This document shows, piece after piece, positions 1 to 8,937 of a DNA stretch of 64,000 bases (position 1 is its first letter; the number at the start of each line of letters is the position of its first letter). Source of the DNA: UBA8106 sp964569695 (GTDB taxonomy: Bacteria; Acidobacteriota; Vicinamibacteria; Vicinamibacterales; UBA823); contig CAZMUA010000002.1 of NCBI GenBank assembly GCA_964569695.1, positions 1 through 64,000 of the forward strand. The letters run 5' to 3'. Both the position numbers and the translations under genes were made by a program. The notes under the pieces are model-generated. The model did not search any database and was not told where the DNA came from. It saw nothing but the letters and a program-made list of their open reading frames with translations.

Positions 1-611
1 GGTAGACCTGTAAGGTCGAGAGTTAATCGGCGCAGCAAGGTTGCCGAAGATGCTTCTGGTGAAGGTGATAGATTTTCGCCTTCTAGGGTACTTAGCACGA
101 AACGATCAATAGGGTTACGTGCCCAGTCGGTAGTGTGAACTTCAGGAAGAGGAGGACGTTCAGGTTTGACGTAGGCCCAGTGAGATGCGTTTTCTGAGGA
201 GGTCGTCGTTTTAAAAGAAGTCAGTTTTGAAGAATCGATCCAGCTACGAATAAGGGCGATCGTCTTGGGTGGTAACGGCGTCTCGTTAAATGGCATTTGT
301 GGAACGTTCTGTCCCAGTAAATGTTTAACGAGTAAGCTCTCTTGACTTTCTCCAGGGATAAACGTATGTCCACTTATACCGCCAACCAAAACCGCGATTT
401 CTGTGTCGAGACGTAGTCCTGCTTCCTGAATGGCTGGTCCGTGACATACTGTGCATGAGTTTTCGAAAATTGGCAAAATATCACGATTAAATTCGATCGC
501 ATCTACTTGTCCGCTCCAAGTTGAATTGAGTAGGTGCTCATGGTCAAGTGCATTAAGAATGAGAGATGCGGAGAAGATAATCGCAAGCGTACAAGAGGTC
601 AGTCGCCACAT
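1..611 (-). CDS. Secreted PSCyt1/DUF1549 cytochrome c protein, 3' part outside window
   Basis: The reading frame starts at an ATG at 611 and runs off the left edge; about 203 residues are visible. A hydrophobic N-terminus (residues 2-21) looks like a signal peptide. A haem-binding CTVCH (residues 53-57) sits in the context typical of planctomycete cytochrome c domain PSCyt1, preceded by FNRDILPIFENSC. The segment WARNPIDRFVLSTLE followed by LLRRLTLDLTGLP at the edge is the characteristic entry into DUF1549. Full members usually continue through DUF1549 and DUF1553, so most of the protein is missing here. Function of the family is unknown; it is generally thought to be an extracytoplasmic oxidoreductase. 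It lies 36 bases downstream of the secreted protein at 648-1259 and may share its transcript. Confidence 0.85.
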   Translation of the reverse strand, partial: MWRLTSCTLAIIFSASLILNALDHEHLLNSTWSGQVDAIEFNRDILPIFENSCTVCHGPAIQEAGLRLDTEIAVLVGGISGHTFIPGESQESLLVKHLLGQNVPQMPFNETPLPPKTIALIRSWIDSSKLTSFKTTTSSENASHWAYVKPERPPLPEVHTTDWARNPIDRFVLSTLEGENLSPSPEASSATLLRRLTLDLTGL

Positions 612-647
612 CGACGAATGGTTCAACAAGTTGTTTTCCGTCTGGTT

Positions 648-1259
648 TTAATAGCTCGTGGCCATTAATTGCTGAAGGGCGTCCAAGTTTCTGCTGATCC
701 ACTCCTCAATCATGGCTGCGGCGTTCTCACCTGGCCCTCGCAACCTGTCATCTTTTGCGCCTAGAAAATCCGTCGTGAAAACCATGTTGGGAATTACCAA
801 ACGTGCGAGGATGACGTCTTCTCGGACAGTACTTGATACTGTTCCTTGAGTGTCTCCGTCTCGAAAGATGTTCGCGCCTTTAATGGTACCTCTGACTTCT
901 GTGGCCACAATTTCCAGCATAATGTCAGCTTCTTGCTCTGTTTCGACAACTTGCATAAGTTGCCGTCTCTCGTCTGTTCGCTGGAGCCCTTCAGTAAGTT
1001 GTTCGATCGCGTTAGGACCTTGTCTTGAACTGTAACTGTATTGGCTGCCTTCTTCTGCGAAGGCCAAAGGCGCAAATTCCCATTCCCCTGCTGGAAGATT
1101 GAGATCAATCGGTTTACTGTTTGATTCATCCGACGCAAATATATGAATCCGAATTCTATCAGTTTCACCATCCTGAGCTGCTACTGGTGCGCTCAGTCCA
1201 AGAATCAGGCTAGTTGTTAGAAATATGAATGCCGACGAAGTGACGTAGCAGGCTCTCAT
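648..1259 (-). CDS. Secreted protein of unknown function
   Basis: 203 residues starting at an ATG. The N-terminus has a clear Sec signal peptide with a hydrophobic core at residues 8-23 and an AxA-type cleavage site near VAAQDG. The mature part is acidic and has no cysteines, haem motif or catalytic pattern that I recognise. It contains a segment suggestive of an alpha/beta fold (ADIMLEIVATEVRGT) and ends in a helical region. It is upstream of, and co-directional with, the PSCyt1/DUF1549 gene, which is the only hint of a partner. No function is proposed. Confidence 0.7.
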   Translation of the reverse strand: MRACYVTSSAFIFLTTSLILGLSAPVAAQDGETDRIRIHIFASDESNSKPIDLNLPAGEWEFAPLAFAEEGSQYSYSSRQGPNAIEQLTEGLQRTDERRQLMQVVETEQEADIMLEIVATEVRGTIKGANIFRDGDTQGTVSSTVREDVILARLVIPNMVFTTDFLGAKDDRLRGPGENAAAMIEEWISRNLDALQQLMATSY

Positions 1260-1379
1260 GGCGTCTCCTATTGATTGACCTGGCGTTTATCAGAAATCAA
1301 GTTGAGTATATCAGGAGCCGTTGTACTAGAAAACATTTAAGGAATAACTAAAAACTGCACAGGGAAGCTCGGTTAAATC

Positions 1380-2510
1380 TCATGGTAAAGCACTTAGAAA
1401 TGCTGTAATTTCGTCTGCGTCGTTGTATAGCGAAGGGGATATTCTAAGCGCTCCTCTGCGAACACCAAGATGGATCCCCGCCTGCTGTAATCGACTGTCT
1501 ATTTCAGATGTCGATATTGTGGGATGCTGGAATGTTACGATGCCTGAGCGTTCGGATGGCTTTATTGAACTGCGTATAAGGTACCCTTTCGCGGACAGTC
1601 TTTCAATCGCGAGCGAGGTCAATTCAAGGATGTGTGTTTCGATTGATGACATACCCAGTTCAAGAAATATTTCAATGGAAGCATTGAGTCCCCATAGACC
1701 TGGAAAATTTACCAACGCTTCTTCGAAGCGGGCAGCCCCAGGCCGCCAGTCAAGAGAAAAGTCTGCGTGGTCCAACGGCTTATCCACCGTGTGATATCCA
1801 ACTGTTGGTGGTCGTAAGTAATTTAGTGATGATTCCCGGCAATAAAAGATACCTGTCCCGATTGGAGATAAGAGCCACTTGTGTCCGCCTGCGGACAAGA
1901 AATCAATGGCATATTGCGACACATCAAAATCAAGTGCGCCAATATGTTGGATTGCATCAATATTTAAGAGCACATTACGTCGTCGACAAATATCGCTGAG
2001 TTGTTCGAGATCGACTCGGTAGCCATTTGAGAACTGAACGGAGCTAATCGATACGAGGCGAGTCCTGGAATTCATCAGATTTACAAGATCGTCCAGACAT
2101 ATTCCTCCATTGCGAGGTTCGACTGATTGGACTTCGACGCCACGGGGTTGAAGATTAAGCCAAGGATAAACGTTTGAAGGGTATTCGATGCTCGAGATAA
2201 TGACATTGTCTCCAGCTCGCCAATCGAGTCCATTAGCCACGAGCGATAAACCTTGAGTCGTATTTGGAACGAAGGCAATTTCCGATGCCCTCACACCCAG
2301 CAATCTAGCGATTCGAGGCTTGATAACTTCATCAGCGTGTTGGCACCAATTTGAATAGTTGAGACGACCATTTTCTTGAACATCTTTCATAAAGGTATTT
2401 ACCGCACTGGTGACATCAGTCGAGCAAGCCCCAATGGATGCATTATTTAGATAAATACAGTTGTCCTTGATTGGGAATGTCTTTTGAATCTCCCGGATAT
2501 GTCGGGGCAT
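1380..2510 (-). CDS. Class V PLP-dependent aminotransferase (cysteine desulfurase/isopenicillin N epimerase-like)
   Basis: 376 residues, the normal length for fold-type I class V enzymes. The PLP-binding pattern is complete: DAIQH (Asp185, Gln188) and the Schiff-base lysine in GGHKWLL (Lys211). The N-terminal YLNNASIGACS is the substrate/PLP phosphate entry typical of the isopenicillin N epimerase-like subgroup rather than IscS, and no catalytic-loop cysteine of a true desulfurase is evident. It starts 12 bases after the TRAP large permease stop, so it should be the last gene of the transporter operon. It probably acts on the compound the TRAP system imports, perhaps an amino acid or amine; the substrate cannot be read from sequence. 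Confidence 0.85.
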   Translation of the reverse strand: MPRHIREIQKTFPIKDNCIYLNNASIGACSTDVTSAVNTFMKDVQENGRLNYSNWCQHADEVIKPRIARLLGVRASEIAFVPNTTQGLSLVANGLDWRAGDNVIISSIEYPSNVYPWLNLQPRGVEVQSVEPRNGGICLDDLVNLMNSRTRLVSISSVQFSNGYRVDLEQLSDICRRRNVLLNIDAIQHIGALDFDVSQYAIDFLSAGGHKWLLSPIGTGIFYCRESSLNYLRPPTVGYHTVDKPLDHADFSLDWRPGAARFEEALVNFPGLWGLNASIEIFLELGMSSIETHILELTSLAIERLSAKGYLIRSSIKPSERSGIVTFQHPTISTSEIDSRLQQAGIHLGVRRGALRISPSLYNDADEITAFLSALP

Positions 2511-2522
2511 AGGTGAAGTTTC

Positions 2523-3803
2523 TTAATTGTTTAACGCGGTGGTTGGCAGCCAGAGAGAGAGGGAAGGAATTAGAGCCACTAGCAGTGTTGCAATTAAGAG
2601 AACTAGATAAAATGGCCACAAAGCTTTCACTAAGGTGCCCATGCGGATATTGGTAGTGGCCATGACGGTGTACAGCACTAGTCCCACGGGTGGAGTTAGA
2701 GATCCAATCATAATCGTAAGGACGACCACCACGCCAAGATGAATTGGATCAATGTTGTACTGGGCAGCTAGTACAAGAAAAGTTGGCACTGTGATCAATT
2801 GTGCAGGGATGCCCTCCAAGAACATGCCAATTGTGAGCATCGTGACAATGATGAATATCATTACAGTTGTTTGACTGTCAGCAAATCCTGAAACAAACAC
2901 CAAGATTAAGTCTGGGACATCTTTTACAACCACAATCCATCCAAAAATCATACTAACGGCGATAATGAAAAGAGTTGCTGAAGTTGTACGTGCTGTATCT
3001 CGAATTGCGCATGCCAAATCGGTCGCTGTAAATCTCGCATCGGTCGAACCGATGAGCAGGACATAAAATACGACAACCACACCAGCCTCAGTCGGAGTAA
3101 AAATTCCGAATAAAATACCACCGACGAGAATTATGGGCGCTAGTAGAGGCCAAATGGCACGACGAATGGCATGGTGTGTTTCAGTCATAGTGGCCCGTGG
3201 CATTGAAGGAGCAGTGGAACCACTCCGACAGAGGACCATGATGATTGTCATTAATAGTGCTGCCATCAAAAGACCAGGTATAAGTCCTGCTAGAAAAAGT
3301 GCCGCGACGGATTCTTGAGCAATGAAAGCGTAGATCACCATGGCAATTGATGGAGGTACAACGGGACCAATGGTGGCTGAAGCGGCTGTGACGGCAGCGC
3401 TAAACGCCGGAGGGTAGCCCGCTTCGTTCATAGCCTTGATTTCTACGGCGCCAAGTCCTCCAGCATCTGCGATTGAGGATCCAGACATTCCAGCAAAAAT
3501 AAGGGAAGAAAGCACATTCACATGACCGAGACCACCTGAAATATGGCGAACGAGCACATTGGCCAGACCAAAAATGCGTTCCGTTACTCCAAGGGTATTC
3601 ATTAAATTCCCAGCCAAGATAAACAATGGAATTGCGAGTAGAGGGAAGGAGTCGACGCCACTGGCAATCTTCTGTGACAGATTAAGAATCGGTAACTCAT
3701 CGGTCCAGAGGCTCACCAAGGAAGTTAGGATCATGGCATAGGCAATCGGAAATCTCATGAATAGGAGCGCGACAAAGAGAACACATAGCCAAAGAAGATC
3801 CAC
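2523..3803 (-). CDS. dctM: TRAP transporter large permease (DctM family)
   Basis: 426 residues with about twelve hydrophobic segments, the expected size of the TRAP large membrane subunit. Family signatures are visible: MRFPIAYAM near the N-terminus, PLFILAGNLMNTLG, the SGSSIADAGGLG segment, GPVVPPSIAMVIY and the C-terminal LTPPVGLVLY. It would move the substrate delivered by the periplasmic binding protein in symport with sodium. The start is a GTG at 3803 overlapping the last base of the small-permease stop (TAGTG), which implies translational coupling. It lies between dctQ and the aminotransferase. Confidence 0.95.
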   Translation of the reverse strand: MDLLWLCVLFVALLFMRFPIAYAMILTSLVSLWTDELPILNLSQKIASGVDSFPLLAIPLFILAGNLMNTLGVTERIFGLANVLVRHISGGLGHVNVLSSLIFAGMSGSSIADAGGLGAVEIKAMNEAGYPPAFSAAVTAASATIGPVVPPSIAMVIYAFIAQESVAALFLAGLIPGLLMAALLMTIIMVLCRSGSTAPSMPRATMTETHHAIRRAIWPLLAPIILVGGILFGIFTPTEAGVVVVFYVLLIGSTDARFTATDLACAIRDTARTTSATLFIIAVSMIFGWIVVVKDVPDLILVFVSGFADSQTTVMIFIIVTMLTIGMFLEGIPAQLITVPTFLVLAAQYNIDPIHLGVVVVLTIMIGSLTPPVGLVLYTVMATTNIRMGTLVKALWPFYLVLLIATLLVALIPSLSLWLPTTALNN

Positions 3804-4318
3804 TACACGATTCTCCTATTGGCTGGCGTTGCGTCATTTCGAAGTAGAAACAGTATCGCCTCGATATTGAACATCACTGTTGCCAGGCAGCTAATCAACA
3901 GTGGTAGGAAATGCAATGTAAACTTTGAGTATCCCAACGTGCCATAAGTAACCCGCTGCATTACGGATTGGGTTTCAAAGATTTGCACGATGATCAGGCA
4001 CAAAATGAACGTGATGGTGACCTCTACTGTAATAGCGAGATAGCGAGATACTTGTTCTGAGAAGAGATCTGAAAGACAGTCCACCGTTATGTGGCCTCTT
4101 TCGCGATAGAGTGCTGCCGCTCCAATGAATGTCAACCAAACCAACGAAGTTTGAGCCAATTCGTCAGTGTGTTCGAGTGGCACTTGAAGGAGATATCGAA
4201 AACACACTTGCGCGCCAAGTGACAAGACGATTAATACCAACGTCAGAAACGCAAGGTAACGCAAGCCGGTTGCAATGATCTGACAGATGGAGGAGTAGCT
4301 TTCAAGGTGCTTGTTCAT
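3803..4318 (-). CDS. dctQ: TRAP transporter small permease (DctQ family)
   Basis: 171 residues from the ATG at 4318, which I prefer over a TTG at 4372 inside dctP because the family begins close to its first membrane helix. Four hydrophobic segments are visible. The DctQ signature CFRYLLQVPLEHTDELAQ and the conserved WLTFIGAAALYRERGHI are present. It forms the complex with the large permease encoded directly downstream; the stop of this gene overlaps the GTG start of dctM by one base. The gap from dctP is 28 bases. Confidence 0.9.
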   Translation of the reverse strand: MNKHLESYSSICQIIATGLRYLAFLTLVLIVLSLGAQVCFRYLLQVPLEHTDELAQTSLVWLTFIGAAALYRERGHITVDCLSDLFSEQVSRYLAITVEVTITFILCLIIVQIFETQSVMQRVTYGTLGYSKFTLHFLPLLISCLATVMFNIEAILFLLRNDATPANRRIV

Positions 4319-4346
4319 TGTCTCTAGAATAATCAATAGAAAAGAT

Positions 4347-5384
4347 TCATTGAAGAGTCTGAATGCGGTCAAACCAGCCTAAGGGGATTAAGCCATCAGC
4401 CTCCATGCGTGTTACCTGTTGATTTACCATCTGTAAAAATTCATTTTTAGCTTGCGGAGGCAGCATTTGGAACTGTCCACCCTCTTGTTCGATTTGATTA
4501 CGGTCGAGTGTAAACCGTTGAGTGACGAGCTCTGTATGTTTGTTACCCGCTTCAAAGGCGGATTTAGAGATGACGGCTTGGTCGATTGAATTCAAAGAGC
4601 GAAAGGCTTTTTCGGAAACGTAGACTGACACCTGCGGATACATAAGTTCTGCATCTGTTATGAAGGGGGCGACTTCATGCAGTCGCATAGGATAAATATC
4701 GTCGCCCGAAGCTTCCGTCATTTCAACAAGATTCTGACTAAGTGCGAGATATTGTTCCGAAAAGGAAACCTTTACTGGTACCGCGCCTAAATTCTTCCAG
4801 TTAGCAAGAAACATCGGCAAGTTGGGAGCCCGTGCCCGTGCCCCCATTAGCGTTTTCGGGCCTTGGATAAAATGATCTCGATGTAGTAAATAGCGGGGTT
4901 CGCGAAACCAATTCATCGCAAGCACTCTAATACTAAATTCATCGATAAGACGTTGGTTCAGCTCTTTCATCATGCTCGATGCGAGGAACGCGTTGAAGTG
5001 CTGTCGATTTCGAAAAATGAATGCGAGATCGATTACGCCATAAGTGGGAAGAAGAATCGACGGGGCCGATCCAGAACCGACATACACCTGCTGGGTTCCG
5101 AGGGCTAGCGCCTCAATTTGCTGCTGTCCGTTGCCGAGTGTCGAGCTGTCGTAGTGGCGGATGCGAACACGGCCTTCGGTTTCTTTCTCTACCAAATGGG
5201 AGAAATAGATGGCGGCTTGGGTGGTGGGCGAGTCGCCTGGTGTCAAGGAACCTGCGATCCACTCGTGGTTTGTCGTGATATTGTCTGCGCGAGAACAAAA
5301 TGAACAAGCTGCGACGAGACTCGCAACAAGAAAAACTCTTATGAAACGACAATCACGCAAATGAATGAAAGGCTTTTCGAGCAT
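4347..5384 (-). CDS. dctP: TRAP transporter periplasmic substrate-binding protein (DctP family)
   Basis: 345 residues with an N-terminal membrane-targeting signal (hydrophobic residues about 14-29; the ACSFC stretch could be lipoprotein-like). The DctP pattern is clear: a ligand-binding N-lobe (GDSPTTQAAIYFSHLVEKE), RIRHYDSSTLGNGQQQIEAL, and the MTEASGDDI segment near the binding cleft. First gene of the transporter operon dctP-dctQ-dctM-aminotransferase. The ligand is undetermined: the family binds carboxylates, amino acids and related acids, and the arginine that usually pairs with the ligand carboxylate is plausibly in the GARARAPNLP stretch. Confidence 0.92.
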   Translation of the reverse strand: MLEKPFIHLRDCRFIRVFLVASLVAACSFCSRADNITTNHEWIAGSLTPGDSPTTQAAIYFSHLVEKETEGRVRIRHYDSSTLGNGQQQIEALALGTQQVYVGSGSAPSILLPTYGVIDLAFIFRNRQHFNAFLASSMMKELNQRLIDEFSIRVLAMNWFREPRYLLHRDHFIQGPKTLMGARARAPNLPMFLANWKNLGAVPVKVSFSEQYLALSQNLVEMTEASGDDIYPMRLHEVAPFITDAELMYPQVSVYVSEKAFRSLNSIDQAVISKSAFEAGNKHTELVTQRFTLDRNQIEQEGGQFQMLPPQAKNEFLQMVNQQVTRMEADGLIPLGWFDRIQTLQ

Positions 5385-5460
5385 GCGAAACTATTCCATA
5401 AAGGTTGCTTAAATGCCAACCAATTACTCCGAGTGGTGATAGTCATCTTTGTTACTACAC

Positions 5461-5466
5461 TATAAT
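5461..5466 (+). promoter_or_regulatory. Possible -10 element upstream of the NSS transporter
   Basis: A perfect TATAAT lies in the 159-base divergent region between dctP and the NSS gene, about 80 bases upstream of the transporter start. No good -35 hexamer stands at the usual 16-18 base distance, so this is only a weak promoter candidate. Confidence 0.3.
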
Positions 5467-5543
5467 TCTAAATATGGATTAGGTTGCGTGCTGACTGAGT
5501 CCAACATTTGCATGTAGTTCGGTATGTTGCAGCTTTTATCGTG

Positions 5544-6914
5544 ATGCCAATGATTAAACATTCACTGTGGACTTCTAGATGGACGTTTCTGTTCGCAACG
5601 GCTGGCGCTGCTGTTGGACTCGGTAATGTCTGGCGATTTTCATTTTTAACAGGACAAAATGGCGGAGCGGCCTTCGTTTTAGTTTATCTCGCCTTCGTTT
5701 TCGTTATTGGGGTGCCGATTATAATGGCGGAACTTGCGATAGGACGAATGGGGCAACTCAGTCCAGTTGGTTCGATCAAAGCCATTATTCAACTACAGAA
5801 CGGGAGTCATTTCTGGCAGGCGATTGGTAAGCTTAGTTTGGTTGTTCCATTCATTGGTTTTACTTTCTATAGCGTGGTCACAGGCTGGACTCTCTATTAT
5901 GCAGGTCAGGCAATCACAAACGCGTTCAAGGGTGTTAATTCAGCCGAGGCGCAGTCATTATTTGAAGCATTAACTTTGTCACCGATGGTGACGATCATTC
6001 TCCAAGGAGTAGCTGTAGTAGCTACTGCGGTGATCGTTGGAAAGGGCCTTCGTCAGGGCATTGAACGTACGACGAAAATTATGGTGCCCGGGTTAGGTGT
6101 CATTCTGTTGTTGATGGTTGTCTATAATATGTTTGCAGCTGATATGAGTAGTGCTATTGAGTTTTTGTTTAGTCCTAACTTTTCTGAATTAAACGGAACC
6201 TCCATTTTGCTAGCGCTCGGGCAGGCCTTTTTTTCAGTTGGTGTCGGAGTGGGGTTCATGATGACCTACGGAGCTTACCTTCCAAAGGATATTTCTATAC
6301 CGAAGGCGGCTTTTGTCATCGGATCGGTAGATACAGGAGTAGCATTACTCGCTGGCCTTGCAATATTTCCTATCGTCTTCGCAACCGGTTTGGATCCATC
6401 GGAAGGGCCCGGATTGGTGTTTGTCACTATGCCGGTCGCCTTTAGTGCGATGCCTTTCGGCTACATACTTGGCGTGACATTTTTTTTGCTTCTATTTGTA
6501 GCGGCATACACGACCACGATTGGGATGCTAGAACCCGTTGTTGCCTACCTCGAAGAACGATGGAACAGAGGACGACTCGCCTTAGCGATCTGGGCTGGGT
6601 TGGTTATATGGTTGATTGGTATCCTGCCAGGATTGTCTGACAATGTCCTAGCTGATGTCAGACCAATGGCATTCATTGCAGGCCTGGCGGATAAATCTAT
6701 TTTCGAGACGTTTGACTTTGTGACCGCTTCCGTGTTGATTCCCATTAACGCATTTTTGATCGCGTTATTTGCGGGTTGGGTTGTTTCGATGGAAAAATTT
6801 AAGAGTGAGCTTGATTTCCGTTCCGATGCACTGTTCAAGGTCTGGATAGTCTTAATGCGTTATATGGTGCCTATTGCCGTGCTGATTATCACGGTCTCTG
6901 GTTTGCTGGGGTAA
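5544..6914 (+). CDS. Sodium-dependent NSS/SNF family symporter
   Basis: About 456 residues from the ATG at 5544 (a second ATG follows at 5550; an in-frame TTG upstream is less likely). The transmembrane helix 1 signature GLGNVWRFSFLTGQNGGAAF is the sodium and substrate site of the LeuT/MhsT fold. The helix 6-equivalent segment LALGQAFFSVGVGVG is also typical. Bacterial members import hydrophobic or aromatic amino acids with sodium. Length and helix count match the shorter bacterial transporters. It is divergent from the TRAP operon and convergent with typA, so it is probably a single-gene unit. A second NSS gene is at 43420-44778. Confidence 0.92.
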   Translation: MPMIKHSLWTSRWTFLFATAGAAVGLGNVWRFSFLTGQNGGAAFVLVYLAFVFVIGVPIIMAELAIGRMGQLSPVGSIKAIIQLQNGSHFWQAIGKLSLVVPFIGFTFYSVVTGWTLYYAGQAITNAFKGVNSAEAQSLFEALTLSPMVTIILQGVAVVATAVIVGKGLRQGIERTTKIMVPGLGVILLLMVVYNMFAADMSSAIEFLFSPNFSELNGTSILLALGQAFFSVGVGVGFMMTYGAYLPKDISIPKAAFVIGSVDTGVALLAGLAIFPIVFATGLDPSEGPGLVFVTMPVAFSAMPFGYILGVTFFLLLFVAAYTTTIGMLEPVVAYLEERWNRGRLALAIWAGLVIWLIGILPGLSDNVLADVRPMAFIAGLADKSIFETFDFVTASVLIPINAFLIALFAGWVVSMEKFKSELDFRSDALFKVWIVLMRYMVPIAVLIITVSGLLG

Positions 6915-6932
6915 TGCATAGTAGCAATTCTT

Positions 6933-8789
6933 CTAGTTGTCCTGGTTGGATATTGGCTCTCGCTTCGGTCGTTGGTTAGCCGCAAGTATTTTCTTTCGTA
7001 AGCGAATATTGGCCGGTGTAATCTCGACAAGCTCATCGTTATTGATGAACTCAATCGCCTGCTCCAGGTTTAAAAGTCTTGGAGGTATTAGTTTGATGGC
7101 TTCGTCAGCTGTCGATGCTCTCATATTTGTCTGTTTCTTTTCTTTTGTAACGTTGACGTCCATATCAGACGATCGGGAATTTTCTCCAATGATCATCCCT
7201 TGATAAACATTTGTGCCTGGAGCAATAAGAATCATTCCACGTTCCTGTAAATTTGATAACGCGAAAGCTGTTGATCGGCCGGGCCTGTCAGCTACGAGGA
7301 CGCCAGTCGGTCGATCCTCGATTGGTCCATGCCATGGCTCCCAGCCACTAAAGAGGTGGTTAAGTATACCAGCGCCTCGTGTGTCAGTCAGAAACTGCGA
7401 ACGAAAGCCAATCAAACCACGAGTAGGAATACGAAATTCGAGCCGGACTCTTCCGTTTCCTTGCTTCACGCTTTCCATCATATTTCCTCGGCGGCTGCTT
7501 AATTGAGCAATTACCACGCCTTGGCATTCGTCTGGAATGTCTACAATGAGTTCTTCGACTGGCTCTACAGTTTGTTCATCGAGTTGCCGTGTCACAACCT
7601 TAGGGCGAGAGACTTGCAGTTCGTAGCCTTCTCTTCGCATCATTTCAATGAGAATAGCAAGCTGAAGCTCACCTCGTCCGATGAGCTCCAATTGATCTGA
7701 AGCGTCAGTCTCGTTAACGCGTATTGAAACATTTCCAATCAATTCACGTTTCAAGCGATCGCGTAAATTACGTGAAGTAACGTATTGCCCATCGAGTCCA
7801 GCCATGGGCGAGGTGTTGACACCAATAATGATAGATACGGTTGGCTCATCTATTTCAATGGATGGAACTATTTCCTGACATTCTGGATCGGAGATGGTTT
7901 CACCAATGGTGATGTTTTCTATGCCTGCTAGGCAAACTATATCTCCTGCTGATGCATTATTAACTTCGGTACGTTTTAGACCATCAAAGACATAAAGTTT
8001 GGTTACCCGTGTAGACTCAATTTGGCCGTTAAGTTTACGCACAGCAACGTTGTCTCCAAGTTTCACATTTCCGTTCACGATTCGACCAATTGCGATCCGA
8101 CCTAAGTAGTCGCTTGAGTCGAGGTTGGCAACTAGTATCTGAAGTGGGGCTTCAGGATCGCCTGTTGGAGGTGGTACGTGAGTTAAAACTGCTTGAAAAA
8201 GAGGTTCTAAGTTTTTACCTGCTCGGCTTGTTTCATCGGTCGCAGTGCCAAGTTTGGCGTTGGTATAGAGCACGGGAAATTCCAGCTGCTCTTCAGTAGC
8301 ATCAAGCTCAATAAATAGATCGTAGATCTCGTTTAATACTTCGCTCGGTCTAGCGTCCTGTCGATCAATCTTGTTGATAACAACGATCGGTGAAAGATTA
8401 CGAGCTAACGCTTTTTGCAATACAAATCGTGTTTGCGGGAGCGGTCCTTCTGATGCATCGACCAAGAGAAGTACGCCATCTACCATTACCAGCGTTCGTT
8501 CGACTTCGCCCCCAAAGTCGGCATGACCTGGTGTATCTACGATGTTTATGACGACATCGTGATATTGGACAGATGTGTTCTTAGCCATGATCGTTATGCC
8601 GCGCTCACGCTCAAGGTCGATGTTGTCGAGCGCGCGTTCAGCTACCCGTTCGTTTAAACGCAATACGCCACCTTGATGGAGCAATGCATCCACAAGCGTG
8701 GTCTTGCCGTGATCAACGTGAGCAATGATCGCGATGTTCCGTCGCAAGGGGTTTGCCGTATTAGGCGTGGAACGAACTGGTATAGACAT
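6933..8789 (-). CDS. typA: Translational GTPase TypA/BipA
   Basis: 618 residues, the usual length. G1 is AHVDHGKTTLVDALL, the switch region is RERGITIMAKN, G3 is DTPGHADFGGEVER and G4 is NKIDRQDARP. Elongation-factor-like domains II, III and V follow, and the TypA-specific C-terminal domain is seen in RGLIGFRSQFLTDTRG and GTNVYQGMIIGENSR. It is a ribosome-associated GTPase used in ribosome assembly and stress adaptation. A housekeeping gene in a catabolic neighbourhood; it converges with the NSS gene with 18 bases between stops. Confidence 0.98.
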   Translation of the reverse strand: MSIPVRSTPNTANPLRRNIAIIAHVDHGKTTLVDALLHQGGVLRLNERVAERALDNIDLERERGITIMAKNTSVQYHDVVINIVDTPGHADFGGEVERTLVMVDGVLLLVDASEGPLPQTRFVLQKALARNLSPIVVINKIDRQDARPSEVLNEIYDLFIELDATEEQLEFPVLYTNAKLGTATDETSRAGKNLEPLFQAVLTHVPPPTGDPEAPLQILVANLDSSDYLGRIAIGRIVNGNVKLGDNVAVRKLNGQIESTRVTKLYVFDGLKRTEVNNASAGDIVCLAGIENITIGETISDPECQEIVPSIEIDEPTVSIIIGVNTSPMAGLDGQYVTSRNLRDRLKRELIGNVSIRVNETDASDQLELIGRGELQLAILIEMMRREGYELQVSRPKVVTRQLDEQTVEPVEELIVDIPDECQGVVIAQLSSRRGNMMESVKQGNGRVRLEFRIPTRGLIGFRSQFLTDTRGAGILNHLFSGWEPWHGPIEDRPTGVLVADRPGRSTAFALSNLQERGMILIAPGTNVYQGMIIGENSRSSDMDVNVTKEKKQTNMRASTADEAIKLIPPRLLNLEQAIEFINNDELVEITPANIRLRKKILAANQRPKREPISNQDN

Positions 8790-8937
8790 CTAGGCAGTAT
8801 AACGTCTCTTGTTGGGGTAACGCGACGACGTCATTGCAGAACTGAGACATAAGATGGGATGTAGTTATCCTAAGAATCAATTCCTCAACAATTATTAGTT
8901 GCAATTCTTATCAGGCAGTCCAGGGAAGTAATAGCCG

